From Alterinioella nitratireducens (GTDB taxonomy: Bacteria; Pseudomonadota; Alphaproteobacteria; Rhodobacterales; Rhodobacteraceae): a DNA stretch of 64,000 nucleotides. The stretch spans positions 186,001-250,000 of the forward strand of contig NZ_JABJVX010000006.1 in assembly GCF_013155465.1 (NCBI RefSeq), written 5' to 3'. This document shows, piece after piece, positions 52,332 to 61,947 of the stretch; positions within the stretch are counted from its first letter, which is position 1; every line of letters begins with the position of its first letter. The translations under genes and the position numbers were made by a program. The notes under the pieces are model-generated. The model had not been told where the DNA came from. It searched no databases and saw only the letters and a program-made list of their open reading frames with translations.

Positions 52332-53717
52332 CTACCGCGCGCCGGGGCCCGCTTCGGAGATGACGTTCCAGCCCAAAGCCTCGCCGCTGCGCAACCCGCG
52401 ATTCTCGGGCGCGTTGTTGACCTCGGCCCCCGCACCGCCGGCCACGGCCGCCGCGACGGACAGCGTTTCGATGATCAGCGTGGCGGGCGGCGCGATCTCG
52501 GTCTCGCCCCTGGTCCCGACCCAGATCCGGTAGGAGCCCGGCGTCTGCTGATCGAGGTCCAGCACCGGCCCGCCACCATCCGCGGCACCCGCGGTGCAGA
52601 TCCAGGTCTGGTCCGGGCCGTAGAGCATCAGGGTCGTGGGCCCGTCGCTGGCGGTGCGCAGGCTGATCGGGCCGATCTCCGGGGTCCAGTTCAGCTGGTA
52701 ATCGGGGTTGCTGGCGACAAAGCCGCTGCACTGGCCATCCAGTTGCGCGGAATCCTCATACCCCCCGGCCAGCAGGTTCAGGTGCAACCCCTGCGGCGGC
52801 GGCGGTCCGTCCAGCTCGACCACGCCATAGGCCGGCACCCCGCCCGTCAGGATGCCGCGCCCCGGCTTGGTCCCGGTGGGCAGGCTTGCGCCCGCGCGAA
52901 CTGGCGCTTCATTGCTGTTGTCATGGCTGTTGCCGGGCTGGAAATGCGGCGGGATCTCCCCGGCGAAGGCGAATTCCAGCCAGGGCACCTGCCGCCCGCC
53001 AGTGGCGGTGCGCACCTGGAACGAGACCTCGTACATGATGTCGTCGATGCGCCGCTCGGGCCGTTCCAGCGCCCGCAAGAGCGCGCTGGTGAAAAGGCCG
53101 TTGCGCCCCTCCCCGTCCGAGGAGGTCTGACCGGGCGCGGCCGCATACATGATGAAGGCCGAGGCACCGGCGGGCGTTTCCATCGGGCTGAGGCCGGTGC
53201 CCATCTCGCGGCCGCCGCCGCGTTCTGGCAGCGGGTTGTTGCGGCAGGCATCCAGGATGATCACGCCTGTCGCCCCGGTCGCGGCCAGCCGCTCCAGAAA
53301 GCGCGGCGCGGGGTAGGACCAGTCGGGCACGTCATCGGCGAACTCGATCTCCTCGTCATCGACGGGGATCAGGTAATTGGTGCCTTTGTATTCCACGCCA
53401 TGACCGGCAAAGTAGAACACTGCCAGGTCGCCGGGGTTCAGCGTGCGGGTAAAGTCGCGGATCGCGATCTGCATCGACCGCAGATCCTGTTCCAGCAAAG
53501 GGCCGTCGCCATAGAGGCGAAACCCGATCTCCTGCAGCCGGGCGGCCATGTCTTCGGCATCGTTGACGGGATTGATCAGCGGGTTCGCAGCATAGCTGGA
53601 ATTGCCGATGACAAGTGCTACCCGCTCCGCGCTGGCGGCCCCGGCAAGGGCAAGTCCGGCCAGGACTGACAGGATGACGGACAGCGCTTCAGCCCGAAGA
53701 CCACGCAGCAGCGACAC
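52332..53717 (-). CDS. Secreted caspase-fold peptidase (C14 family) with C-terminal beta domain
   Basis: This 461-residue protein has a GTG start at 53717 with GGGAG nine bases upstream. An in-frame TTG at 53738 is the alternative. The signal peptide is about residues 1-30 (ending ASA). The caspase p20 fold begins ERVALVIGNSSY. His106 (YFAGHGVEY) and Cys158 (ILDACRNNP) form the catalytic dyad. The p10-like part extends to about residue 260. A linker follows, then residues about 295-419 form the beta-rich domain shared with the trypsin-like neighbour. Export is unusual for the best-known bacterial caspase systems, which act in the cytoplasm. Confidence 0.9.
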   Translation of the reverse strand: MSLLRGLRAEALSVILSVLAGLALAGAASAERVALVIGNSSYAANPLINPVNDAEDMAARLQEIGFRLYGDGPLLEQDLRSMQIAIRDFTRTLNPGDLAVFYFAGHGVEYKGTNYLIPVDDEEIEFADDVPDWSYPAPRFLERLAATGATGVIILDACRNNPLPERGGGREMGTGLSPMETPAGASAFIMYAAAPGQTSSDGEGRNGLFTSALLRALERPERRIDDIMYEVSFQVRTATGGRQVPWLEFAFAGEIPPHFQPGNSHDNSNEAPVRAGASLPTGTKPGRGILTGGVPAYGVVELDGPPPPQGLHLNLLAGGYEDSAQLDGQCSGFVASNPDYQLNWTPEIGPISLRTASDGPTTLMLYGPDQTWICTAGAADGGGPVLDLDQQTPGSYRIWVGTRGETEIAPPATLIIETLSVAAAVAGGAGAEVNNAPENRGLRSGEALGWNVISEAGPGAR

Positions 53718-53847
53718 GGCGGAAAACTCCCAAATCAAAAATTCATTGCGGGCATTATGCCCCGAAATCCTGATTTTTCCGACTCATTTATTTTTGAACC
53801 GACCGGGGGGTTGGACCGTCTCGGGGCGCGCGCGCAAGGGGACCGGA

Positions 53848-55380
53848 TCAGCCCAACAGTTCCCACAAGATCACCACCGCCCCGGTGACAGCGATGCCCA
53901 CCAGGAAGGCCGGGATGCGTTGCCGCCAGGGGGATGGCGGATGGCGCGGCAGGGTCTTGGCCTGGCCAAGCAGCGCCGCCTCGGCCAGTTGCGGCAGGCG
54001 CGGGCCGAAGCGTGCCAGGATCTGCGCCGTGCGCACAAGGTCACGGGCCATCGCCTTGGGGCCGAGATTCTCGGTGATGTAGCTTTCGACCACGGGCCGC
54101 GCCGATTTCCAGATGTTGATATTGGGATCGAGCGACCGTGCCACCCCCTCGACAACCACCATGGTGCGTTGCAGCAGGATCAGCTCGGTCCGCGTCTCCA
54201 TCCCGAATTGTTCTGTTACGTCAAAGAGATAGCTGAGAAGGCGTGCCATCGAAATCTTGCTGGCATCCATGCCGAAAATCGGCTCGCCCACGGATCGCAG
54301 GGCCTGCGCGAATTCACCCACATCGCGGTCGGCAGGGACGTAACCGGCCTCGAAATGCACCTCGGCAACGCGGCGGTAATCGCGCCGGATGAAGCCCATC
54401 AGGATCTCGGCATAGATGCGGCGGGTAAACTCGTCCAGCCGCCCCATGATGCCGAAATCCAGCGCCACGATATTGCCGCTTGCGTCCACCTTCAGGTTGC
54501 CCTGGTGCATGTCGGCATGGAAATACCCGTCGCGCAGGGCGTGGCGCAGGAACATCTGCAACACGCGTTCGGCCAGCACTGTCCGGTCATGGCCGCCCGC
54601 GTCGATGGCCGCGACATCGCCCATCGGCGCGCCCTCGGCCCAATCCAGTGTCATCACCCGGCGCGAGCACAGGAACCAGTTGACCTGCGGCACTTTGAAC
54701 CCGTCATCCTCGGCGGTATTGGCGGCAAATTCCCCGGCGGCCGAGCTTTCGATGCGCAGGTCCAGTTCGCGCAGCACGACGCCCTCGAAATGTTCGATCA
54801 CGTCATGCGGGCGCAACCGCCGCGACGAGGGCGACAGCGTCTCGATCACCGTGGCGATCAGGTAGAAGGCGTCGATATCGCGGCGAAAGGCACGCTCGAT
54901 ACCGGGGCGCAGAACCTTCACCGCGACCTCCTGGCCCGTCTCGCGCAGCGTCGCGCGATGCACCTGCGCGATGGAGGCGGCGGCGACGGGCGGCGAAAAC
55001 GCGGTGAACAGCTCCTCAAGCGGCGCTTCCAGCTCCTCCGCGACCATGCGCTTGGCGACATCGGTGTCAAACGGCGGCAGCTTGTCCTGCAACACCCGCA
55101 ATTGCAGCGCCAGCTCTTCGCCGACCACATCGGGCCGGGTCGAGAGGATCTGCCCGAACTTGATATAAGCGGGGCCAAGTGCGGTCAGCGCGCGGGTGAC
55201 GGGCGGCAGGTTGGTATCCCCCTTCAGCCCGAGCCACTTGAACGGCCAGCCCAGGATCCGCGCGCCCGCCCGCACGAAGGGCGGGGCCTGCATCGCCTCC
55301 AACGCCACCTTCATGGCGCCGGTGCGTTCGAACGTGGCCCCGGTGCGGATGAGGCGCCAGATATTATGCGGTCCGCGCAT
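53848..55380 (-). CDS. ubiB: Ubiquinone biosynthesis protein UbiB
   Basis: This 510-residue atypical kinase-like ATPase supports ubiquinone synthesis. The KxGQ motif is in AYIKFGQILSTRPDVVG at about residues 71-87. Nucleotide-site segments include QEVAVKVLRPG and the HADMHQGNL catalytic loop, with DFGIMGRL after it. Two C-terminal membrane helices (RIPAFLVGIAVTGAVVILWE is the last) anchor it. It starts 3 bases after the ubiE stop. Confidence 0.96.
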   Translation of the reverse strand: MRGPHNIWRLIRTGATFERTGAMKVALEAMQAPPFVRAGARILGWPFKWLGLKGDTNLPPVTRALTALGPAYIKFGQILSTRPDVVGEELALQLRVLQDKLPPFDTDVAKRMVAEELEAPLEELFTAFSPPVAAASIAQVHRATLRETGQEVAVKVLRPGIERAFRRDIDAFYLIATVIETLSPSSRRLRPHDVIEHFEGVVLRELDLRIESSAAGEFAANTAEDDGFKVPQVNWFLCSRRVMTLDWAEGAPMGDVAAIDAGGHDRTVLAERVLQMFLRHALRDGYFHADMHQGNLKVDASGNIVALDFGIMGRLDEFTRRIYAEILMGFIRRDYRRVAEVHFEAGYVPADRDVGEFAQALRSVGEPIFGMDASKISMARLLSYLFDVTEQFGMETRTELILLQRTMVVVEGVARSLDPNINIWKSARPVVESYITENLGPKAMARDLVRTAQILARFGPRLPQLAEAALLGQAKTLPRHPPSPWRQRIPAFLVGIAVTGAVVILWELLG

Positions 55381-55383
55381 CGC

Positions 55384-56133
55384 TCAGATCTTCCAGCCCG
55401 AATGCAACGCCGCGATGCCCATCGAGAGGTTGCGATATTTGACCTGGCTGAACCCCGCCTCGCGGATCATGCTTGCGAAGATCTCCTGATCGGGGAATTT
55501 GCGGATGCTTTCGACCAGGTATTGATAGCTGTCGTGATCGCCCGCTATCGCCTGCCCCATCTTGGGGATGACGTTGAAGGAATAGAGATCATAGAGCTTC
55601 TGCAGTCCCTCGTTGGGCAATTGGCTGAACTCCAGCACCATCAACCGGCCACCGGGTTTCAGGACGCGGAACGCCTCGGACAGGGCGTCGGCAATGCGGG
55701 TGACGTTCCGGATGCCGAAGCTGATCGTGTAGACGTCGAAGCTGCCGGCTTCGAACGGCAGCGCCATCGCGTCGCCGACGATCCAGTCCAGCCGGTCGGC
55801 AAAATCCTCGGCCTCGGCGCGTTTCTGACCCTCGACCAACATGCTTTCGGTCATGTCCAGCACGGTCGCGTGCGCCACGGGCGCGCGGCGCAGGAAACGG
55901 AACGAGATATCGCCGGTGCCGCCCGCAACATCCAAGAGGCGCTGCCCGTCGCGCGGGGCCAGCCAATCCATCATCGCATCCTTCCAGACACGGTGGATAC
56001 CCATCGACATGACATCGTTCATGACATCGTATTTCGACGCGACACTGGAAAAGACGCCGTGGACCATCCCGGCCTTTTCCTCCTCGCCTACGGTGCGGAA
56101 CCCGAAATGGGTTGTCCTGTCGTCTTTCGTCAT
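55384..56133 (-). CDS. ubiE: Ubiquinone/menaquinone C-methyltransferase UbiE
   Basis: This 249-residue SAM-dependent methyltransferase has the family segment [19 protein letters not shown], the SAM motif [13 protein letters not shown], and the C-terminal [13 protein letters not shown]. It methylates the quinone ring carbon. It is operonic with ubiB and divergent from mutM across 139 bases. Confidence 0.97.
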   Translation of the reverse strand: MTKDDRTTHFGFRTVGEEEKAGMVHGVFSSVASKYDVMNDVMSMGIHRVWKDAMMDWLAPRDGQRLLDVAGGTGDISFRFLRRAPVAHATVLDMTESMLVEGQKRAEAEDFADRLDWIVGDAMALPFEAGSFDVYTISFGIRNVTRIADALSEAFRVLKPGGRLMVLEFSQLPNEGLQKLYDLYSFNVIPKMGQAIAGDHDSYQYLVESIRKFPDQEIFASMIREAGFSQVKYRNLSMGIAALHSGWKI

Positions 56134-56272
56134 CTTGAAACTGCCCTGTTCCGATCCAGATCGGGGGTATACCTTTGCGCCCAGAGGGGCAAATCATCAA
56201 TTGCCGCAGCGCGCCCGGTGCTGCTAGGGAATGGCGCTTTGACCCTCCTGTATCAAAGTTAGGTAAAGGCCG

Positions 56273-57136
56273 ATGCCCGAACTGCCCGAGGTCGAGACCG
56301 TGCGCCGTGGCCTTGCCCCGGTGATGGAAGGTGCGCGCATCACCGCCGCCGATATCCGCCGCCCCGATCTGCGCTGGCCTTTCCCTGCGGACATGGCCGC
56401 GCGGCTGACGGGCGCGCGGGTGGAGCGCTTGCGTCGCCGGTCGAAATACATCCTGGTCGATCTGGACACCGGCGAGACGCTGCTCATTCATCTCGGCATG
56501 TCGGGGCGGATGCTGATCTCGACCCGCGGCGCGGATCAACCCCTGGCCGCGTTCTTTCACGCCCTGCCCGCCCCCGCCAAGCATGACCACGTCGTGCTGG
56601 ACATGGAGGGCGGCGCGCGGATCACCTTCAACGACGCCCGCCGCTTCGGCGCTATGGACCTGATGGCGACCGCCACCGCCGAGGCGCATCCGCTGCTGGC
56701 CAGCCTCGGGCCCGAGCCCCTGGGCAACCGCTTTGACGGCCCCTACCTGGCCGCGGCCCTCAAGGGCCGCCGCACCCCGATCAAATCCGCCCTGCTGGAC
56801 CAGCGAATCGTGGCGGGCCTGGGCAATATCTATGTCTGCGAAACGCTCTACCGCGCCGGTATCTCGCCCAAACGCCACGCGGGCCGACTCGCAGCCCCCC
56901 GTGCCGCGGCGTTAGTCCCGATTATTCGCGATGTGTTGAACGACGCCATTGCCGCAGGCGGATCGTCCCTGCGCGACCATCGCCAGACCAGCGGAGAGCT
57001 TGGCTATTTCCAGCATAGTTTTCAGGTATATGGCCGCGAGGACATGCCCTGCGCCACACCCGGATGCAGGTCGCGCATTCGGCGCATCGTGCAATCGGGC
57101 CGCTCCAGCTTTTACTGCCCCGGCTGTCAAAGATAG
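56273..57136 (+). CDS. mutM: Formamidopyrimidine-DNA glycosylase MutM (Fpg)
   Basis: This 287-residue base-excision repair enzyme removes 8-oxoguanine and cuts abasic sites. The N-terminus [13 protein letters not shown] carries the catalytic proline and glutamate. HLGMSGR follows, and the C-terminal zinc finger has two CxxxxC/CPGC pairs (CATPGC and YCPGC). A possible -35 TTGACC is at 56239-56244. All catalytic and zinc residues are present. Confidence 0.97.
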   Translation: MPELPEVETVRRGLAPVMEGARITAADIRRPDLRWPFPADMAARLTGARVERLRRRSKYILVDLDTGETLLIHLGMSGRMLISTRGADQPLAAFFHALPAPAKHDHVVLDMEGGARITFNDARRFGAMDLMATATAEAHPLLASLGPEPLGNRFDGPYLAAALKGRRTPIKSALLDQRIVAGLGNIYVCETLYRAGISPKRHAGRLAAPRAAALVPIIRDVLNDAIAAGGSSLRDHRQTSGELGYFQHSFQVYGREDMPCATPGCRSRIRRIVQSGRSSFYCPGCQR

Positions 57137-57203
57137 CTTGAACCGGACGCGCGGGCTGATAACCCTGCCTCCTTGAGGACACCAAACACCGGGACGGATC
57201 GAC

Positions 57204-57980
57204 ATGGCCTACGAGACCCTGAACGTCGAGAACAAGGACCACATCTGCCTGATCAAGCTGAATCGGCCCGACGCGCTGAACGCCTTGAACACGCAGCTTC
57301 TGGAGGAACTGTGCACGGCGCTGGAGAAGGCCGATGCCAATGACAAGGTGCGCTGCATCGTCATCACGGGATCGGAAAAGGCTTTTGCCGCCGGGGCCGA
57401 TATCAAGGAGATGTCGACCAAGAGCTTCGTCGAAGTCTATAACGAAAACCTCTTTGCCGACAGCACCGACCGGCTGACCGCGATCCGCAAGCCGATCATC
57501 GCCGCCGTGGCGGGCTACGCGCTTGGCGGCGGCTGCGAGCTGGCGATGGCCTGCGACTTCATCATCGCCGCCGACAGCGCCAAGTTCGGCCAGCCCGAGA
57601 TCAACCTGGGCGTCATCGCCGGTATGGGCGGCAGCCAGCGCCTGACACGGTTCGTCGGCAAGTCCAAGGCGATGGACATGAACCTGACGGGCCGCTTCAT
57701 GGATGCCGAGGAGGCCGAGCGGTCAGGGCTGGTCAGCCGCGTGGTGCCCGCGAAAAAGCTGATGGACGAGGCAATGGCCGCCGCCGCCCGCATCGCCGAG
57801 AAATCCATGGCCTCGGTCAAGGCCGCCAAGGAGGCGGTCAACCGCAGCTATGAAACCACCCTCTCCGAGGGGCTCCTGTTTGAGCGCCGGGTGTTCCATT
57901 CGCTCTTCGCGACCGAGGACCAGAAGGAGGGCATGGCCGCCTTCCTCGAAAAGCGCGAGGCACAGTTCCGCGACAAGTGA
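57204..57980 (+). CDS. Enoyl-CoA hydratase
   Basis: This 258-residue crotonase-family enzyme adds water to trans-2-enoyl-CoA in beta-oxidation. The oxyanion motif is AAGADIKEM. The catalytic glutamates are Glu112 ([11 protein letters not shown]) and Glu132 (FGQPEINLG), both matching the rat mitochondrial pair. No fused dehydrogenase domain follows. Its position between mutM and rpsT is the usual one in Rhodobacterales. Confidence 0.95.
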   Translation: MAYETLNVENKDHICLIKLNRPDALNALNTQLLEELCTALEKADANDKVRCIVITGSEKAFAAGADIKEMSTKSFVEVYNENLFADSTDRLTAIRKPIIAAVAGYALGGGCELAMACDFIIAADSAKFGQPEINLGVIAGMGGSQRLTRFVGKSKAMDMNLTGRFMDAEEAERSGLVSRVVPAKKLMDEAMAAAARIAEKSMASVKAAKEAVNRSYETTLSEGLLFERRVFHSLFATEDQKEGMAAFLEKREAQFRDK

Positions 57981-58151
57981 CGCGGGGGGTGCGATTCCGG
58001 GCTTTCCTTTCGCCGCAATATCCCCTAAACGGCCCGCCATACATGCGTGCGAGGTCCGCTTGACCAGATTCGGCCGGTTCCAGAAACCCGGTGTGGGCAT
58101 CGCTTTCGCGTTCGACAGTCACCTGACAGCCCACCGAAGGGAACCCGAGAC

Positions 58152-58418
58152 ATGGCCAATACGCCGCAAGCCAAGAAACGCGCCCGCCACAACGAAGCGC
58201 GCTTCGCCATCAACAAAGCCCGCCGTTCGCGCATCCGCACCTACCTGCGCAAGGTCGAGGAGGCCATCGCCTCCGGCGACCAGGCCGCTGCCCAGGCCGC
58301 CCTGCGCGCCGCTCAGCCCGAGCTGATGCGCGGCGTCACCAAGGGGGTGTTGCACAAGAACACCGTTGCGCGGAAAATGTCGCGCCTGTCCTCGCGCGTG
58401 AAGGCGCTCGGGGCCTGA
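58152..58418 (+). CDS. rpsT: 30S ribosomal protein S20
   Basis: This 88-residue, very basic ribosomal protein starts [30 protein letters not shown] at the ATG at 58152, given here by its first segment [14 protein letters not shown]. Helices rich in Lys and Arg bind 16S rRNA. The gene has its own terminator and upstream spacer, so it is probably expressed alone. Confidence 0.97.
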   Translation: MANTPQAKKRARHNEARFAINKARRSRIRTYLRKVEEAIASGDQAAAQAALRAAQPELMRGVTKGVLHKNTVARKMSRLSSRVKALGA

Positions 58419-58444
58419 TCGGGGCCTTCAAACCCCTTGTTTAC

Positions 58445-58473
58445 AAGGCGTCCCACCCGGGGCGCCTTTTTTC
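58445..58473 (+). terminator. Intrinsic terminator of rpsT
   Basis: AGGCGTCC pairs with GGGCGCCT (one G-T wobble) around a short loop, followed by a run of six T. It lies 27 bases after the rpsT stop. Confidence 0.85.
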
Positions 58474-59129
58474 TTTTCCGGAATTTCCCTGATCTTCGGC
58501 ACCTTTATCCGGGCCCTCGGGGATTCGTTGCACCCCCCTCCCGAGTCAAGCGCAATGATTGATTGCGACAAGCGTCCGAGTCCCGCTAGCTTGAGATCAA
58601 TGATTCACATTGTCTGGGGGGACATTCAGCTGCGTCATGACAGAATTGACCGGGTCCACGACAGCGCTGCCATGCTGCGTTAGAGAGACCGGGCAATCGG
58701 ACCGGAAAGGTCCGGTCAGGCGCAGTCGGAAAGCCGTGTGATCGGGGGCTTCAGGGCCATCCGCGTCACATAGGTCCTTTCGCTATCCGGCCACGTGCCG
58801 GGTCTGGCGAGGTTCCGAGATGTCCAGAGACCTTTGCCCTTCGGGGCGCCGCACCAGAATCGCTCGGGCCGAAGGGTCCGGGGGATGGTTGGCGTCTGTC
58901 GGGCGGAGCTTCTTGGTTTTTCCGTCGCGGAAGACCGGCCAGCGCACCGGATCCCGGTGGGGCAACACGCGTGTCGGCAAACGGCACCAGGCCCGGACCG
59001 GCGCGCGGATGATGCGGAACAGTTGGAAGGCGAAGGGACAACCAGGGCGGCGCACGCATCGCCCGCGCGGAGGATCGGCTGCTCAGGGCCGGGACCGCCC
59101 GCGTCAATTGAAAAGAAGACGGGAATAGA
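58474..59129. other. Long non-coding leader region of dnaA
   Basis: About 650 bases lie between the rpsT terminator and dnaA without a credible gene. Visible structure includes an inverted repeat CGCAAT/ATTGCG (58551-58567), a direct repeat CAATGATT (58553-58560 and 58598-58605), and a 6-bp perfect hairpin CGGACC/GGTCCG (58698-58714). No cluster of TTATNCACA DnaA boxes was found on either strand, so it is not called an origin. It probably holds the dnaA promoter and a long transcript leader. Confidence 0.5.
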
Positions 59130-60518
59130 ATGACTCAGGATACGTGGGGCCAGGTTCGGGGCGAGCTGCTCAAGTCTGTCGGCAAGAACAATTTTTCGGC
59201 CTGGATCGAGCCGATTACCTTCAATACGGTCCAGAACCGCACCGCGCATTTCAATGTGCCCACGAATTTCATCGGCACCTGGGTCACGCAGCATTTCTCG
59301 GATGTCATCCTGCGCCACCTGATCTCGGCCGGGGTCGATGTCGACCGGGTCCAGTTTGCCGTGAATGCCGCCGCCGTGGCCTCGAACGCGGGAAATTCCA
59401 ACAGCGCGCCGACCCCGACGCCCGCCCCGGCCCCCGCGCCGCAGTCCCGCAGGGCGGTTCAGGCCGCGCCGCAGGACCTGCCCGAATCCGCCCTGAACCC
59501 CGCCCATACCTTCGCCAATTTCGTCGTCGGCAAGCCCAACGAACTGGCCCATGCCGCCGCCCGCCGCGTGGCCGAAGGCGGGGCCGTGTCCTTCAACCCG
59601 CTCTTCCTCTATGGCGGCGTCGGCCTCGGCAAGACGCATCTGATGCACGCCATTGCCTGGGAATTGCGGCAGAGCCAGCCGCAGCTCAAGGTGATCTACC
59701 TTTCCGCCGAACAGTTCATGTATCGCTTCATCCGCGCCCTGCGCGACCAGGACACGATCAGCTTCAAGGAAACCTTCCGCTCGATCGACGTGCTGATGGT
59801 CGATGACGTGCAGTTCATCGCCGGCAAGAACTCCACCCAGGAGGAATTTTTCCACACCTTCAACGCGCTCATAGAACTCGGCAAGCAGATCATCATCTCG
59901 GGCGACCGCGCCCCGGTGGACATGGAGGAGCTCGACAACCGCATCGCCTCGCGGTTGCAATGCGGGCTGGTGGTGGACCTGCACCCGACCGATTACGAAT
60001 TGCGCCTCGGCATCCTGCAACAAAAGGTCGAGGCACAGCGCGAACGCCACCCCGACCTCAAGATCGCGCCCGGCGTGATGGAGTTCATCGCACATCGCGT
60101 CTCCTCCAATGTGCGGGTGCTGGAAGGCGCGCTGACCCGGCTCTTCGCCTTCGCCGACCTGATCGGTTGCGAGATCACCATGGACATGACGCAGGAATGC
60201 CTGTCCGACATCCTGCGCGCCTCCGACCGCAAGGTCACGATGGAGGAGATCATCAAGAAGACCTGCGAGCATTACCACCTGCGCCAGACCGACCTTATGA
60301 GCCCGTCGCGCGCCCGCAACATCGCGCGCCCCCGGCAGATGGCGATGTATCTGTGCAAGAAACTGACCACCCGGTCCCTGCCCGAGATCGGGCGCAAGTT
60401 CGGTGGCCGCGACCACACCACCATCCTGCACGGGGTGCGCAAGATCGAGGAGCTGATCTCGCTCGACAGCCAGATCGCCGAGGATGCCGAATTGCTGCGC
60501 CGGATGCTGGAGGCCTGA
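59130..60518 (+). CDS. dnaA: Chromosomal replication initiator DnaA
   Basis: This 462-residue AAA+ initiator has domain I at residues 1-80. A Pro/Ala linker (PTPTPAPAPAPQ, about 95-105) forms domain II. Walker A GGVGLGKTH is at about 162-170 and Walker B VLMVDDVQF at about 221-229. Domain IV has the DNA-binding signature GRDHTTILHGVRKI near the C-terminus. It is full length and followed by dnaN and recF in the classical order. Confidence 0.98.
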   Translation: MTQDTWGQVRGELLKSVGKNNFSAWIEPITFNTVQNRTAHFNVPTNFIGTWVTQHFSDVILRHLISAGVDVDRVQFAVNAAAVASNAGNSNSAPTPTPAPAPAPQSRRAVQAAPQDLPESALNPAHTFANFVVGKPNELAHAAARRVAEGGAVSFNPLFLYGGVGLGKTHLMHAIAWELRQSQPQLKVIYLSAEQFMYRFIRALRDQDTISFKETFRSIDVLMVDDVQFIAGKNSTQEEFFHTFNALIELGKQIIISGDRAPVDMEELDNRIASRLQCGLVVDLHPTDYELRLGILQQKVEAQRERHPDLKIAPGVMEFIAHRVSSNVRVLEGALTRLFAFADLIGCEITMDMTQECLSDILRASDRKVTMEEIIKKTCEHYHLRQTDLMSPSRARNIARPRQMAMYLCKKLTTRSLPEIGRKFGGRDHTTILHGVRKIEELISLDSQIAEDAELLRRMLEA

Positions 60519-60559
60519 CCCCGCTCTCCCCTTCCCTGTTCGCGAACCTTCTTTGTTCC

Positions 60560-60628
60560 AAAAATATCCTCGGGGGAGCGCGAGGGGGCAGACAGCCCCC
60601 TCGCACGGGTCGATGCGCCGAAGGCGCA
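60560..60628. repeat. Hairpin cluster between dnaA and dnaN
   Basis: This region holds a 10-bp perfect stem GCGAGGGGGC/GCCCCCTCGC (60580-60604, loop of 5) and a 6-bp stem TGCGCC/GGCGCA (60614-60628). The sequence before them, read on the minus strand, contains GGATATTTTTGG, close to GGTATTTTTGG near 61937. It probably ends the dnaA transcript and looks like a dispersed Rhodobacterales-type intergenic element. Confidence 0.55.
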
Positions 60629-60764
60629 ACGAAACCAACCAATTCACCTAAAATCGTATCTGCCCATTGACGCCGCCGCGCCAGTCGCGAAACTCCAACA
60701 AAACACTTGTGCGTGATGCCCGGTCGGGTAGTCTCGCCGCCCCGCACCCTGTCGGAGCCAGGAC

Positions 60765-61883
60765 ATGAAACTCTCTATCGAACGCGCGGCGCTGCTCAAG
60801 GCCGTCTCTCAGGCCCAGTCTGTCGTCGAACGTCGCAACACCATCCCGATCCTGGCCAATGTGCTGATCGAGGCCGAAGGCGACACCGCCTCGTTCCGCG
60901 CCACCGACCTCGATATCGAGGTGGTCGACAAGTGCGCGGCGCAGGTGGAACGCGCAGGCGCCACCACGGTTTCCGCCGTGACCCTGCACGAGATCGTGCG
61001 CAAGCTGCCCGATGGCGCGCTGGTCAGCCTCGCCGATGACGGCACCTCCGGCAGGCTGGAAGTGAACGCGGGCCGCTCCTCCTTCTCGCTGGCGACGCTC
61101 CCGCGCGAGGATTTCCCGGTCATGACCACGACCGAATACAGCGCCAATTTCTCGGCCCCCGCCAAGGTGCTGCGCCGCCTCTTCGACAAGTCGAAATTCG
61201 CCATTTCGACCGAGGAGACGCGCTATTACCTCAACGGGGTCTACATGCATGTCGCCGATGGCGAGGAGGGGCGCGCGCTGCGCTGCGTCGCCACCGACGG
61301 CCACCGCCTGGCCCGCGTCGATGCGCCCTTGCCGCAAGGCGCGGAAAACATGCCCGGCGTGATCGTGCCGCGCAAGACCGTGGGCGAGATGCGCAAACTT
61401 CTGGACGATGACGACATGTCCATCGCGGTCTCGGTCTCGGAAACCAAGGTGCGGTTTGCGACACCCGACATCACCCTGACCTCCAAGGTCATCGACGGCA
61501 CCTTCCCCGACTACACCCGCGTCATCCCCACCGGCAACACCCGCCGGATGGAAGTCGATGCCGCCGAGTTTGCCAAGGCCGTCGACCTGGTCGCCACCGT
61601 CTCCTCTGAGCGCTCGCGCGCCGTGAAACTGGCGCTGGACGAGGATCGGCTGGTCCTCTCCGTCAACGCCCCCGACAGCGGCGCAGGTGAGGCGGAACTG
61701 GCCGTGGCCTATGGCGATGAGCGGCTGGAGATCGGCTTCAACGCGAAATACCTGCTGGAGATCGCCAGCCAGGTGGATCGGGAAAATGCGGTGTTCCTGT
61801 TCAACTCCTCCGGCGATCCGACCCTGATGCGCGAGGGCAACGACACCTCGGCGGTTTATGTGGTCATGCCGATGCGGGTGTGA
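60765..61883 (+). CDS. dnaN: DNA polymerase III sliding clamp, beta subunit
   Basis: This 372-residue clamp has three repeated domains: RRNTIPILANVLIEAEG near the start, ALRCVATDGHRLARV in the middle, and the C-terminal VMPMRV end. Its length is the family norm. It has its own upstream spacer of 246 bases after dnaA, so a separate promoter is likely. Confidence 0.98.
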   Translation: MKLSIERAALLKAVSQAQSVVERRNTIPILANVLIEAEGDTASFRATDLDIEVVDKCAAQVERAGATTVSAVTLHEIVRKLPDGALVSLADDGTSGRLEVNAGRSSFSLATLPREDFPVMTTTEYSANFSAPAKVLRRLFDKSKFAISTEETRYYLNGVYMHVADGEEGRALRCVATDGHRLARVDAPLPQGAENMPGVIVPRKTVGEMRKLLDDDDMSIAVSVSETKVRFATPDITLTSKVIDGTFPDYTRVIPTGNTRRMEVDAAEFAKAVDLVATVSSERSRAVKLALDEDRLVLSVNAPDSGAGEAELAVAYGDERLEIGFNAKYLLEIASQVDRENAVFLFNSSGDPTLMREGNDTSAVYVVMPMRV

Positions 61884-61925
61884 CGGGCCGCTCCTCCGCC
61901 CGTTCCGGGCGTCCTCGCCTGATCG

Positions 61926-61947
61926 CCTCCGGCGGAGGTATTTTTGG
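61926..61947 (+). terminator. Hairpin with T run between dnaN and recF
   Basis: CCTCC and GGAGG form a small stem with a 3-base loop, followed by TATTTTTGG. It ends 21 bases before the recF ATG. The stem is short, so termination may be partial. The motif recurs inverted in the dnaA-dnaN gap. Confidence 0.5.

Noticed and set aside
50933-53717. Cytoplasmic caspase-trypsin immune system with NTPase sensor
   Set aside because: Both proteins have signal peptides and no STAND, TPR or nucleotide-sensing partner is adjacent, so the known cytoplasmic layouts do not fit.
53602-56262. 886-residue open frame on the plus strand across the caspase gene start, ubiB and ubiE
   Set aside because: It is antisense to two clearly conserved genes, and its product is rich in His, Gln and Arg without family motifs, as expected for a shadow frame.
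58820-59128. Arg-rich open frame just before dnaA
   Set aside because: No recognisable motif, no ribosome site, and composition typical of a chance frame in GC-rich DNA.
58474-59129. Replication origin upstream of dnaA
   Set aside because: No cluster of TTATNCACA boxes on either strand and no clear AT-rich unwinding region. Only loose two-mismatch matches such as TGATTCACA were found.
58716-60647. 643-residue open frame on the minus strand across dnaA
   Set aside because: It is an antisense shadow of a fully conserved dnaA in high-GC DNA. The translation shows no domain.
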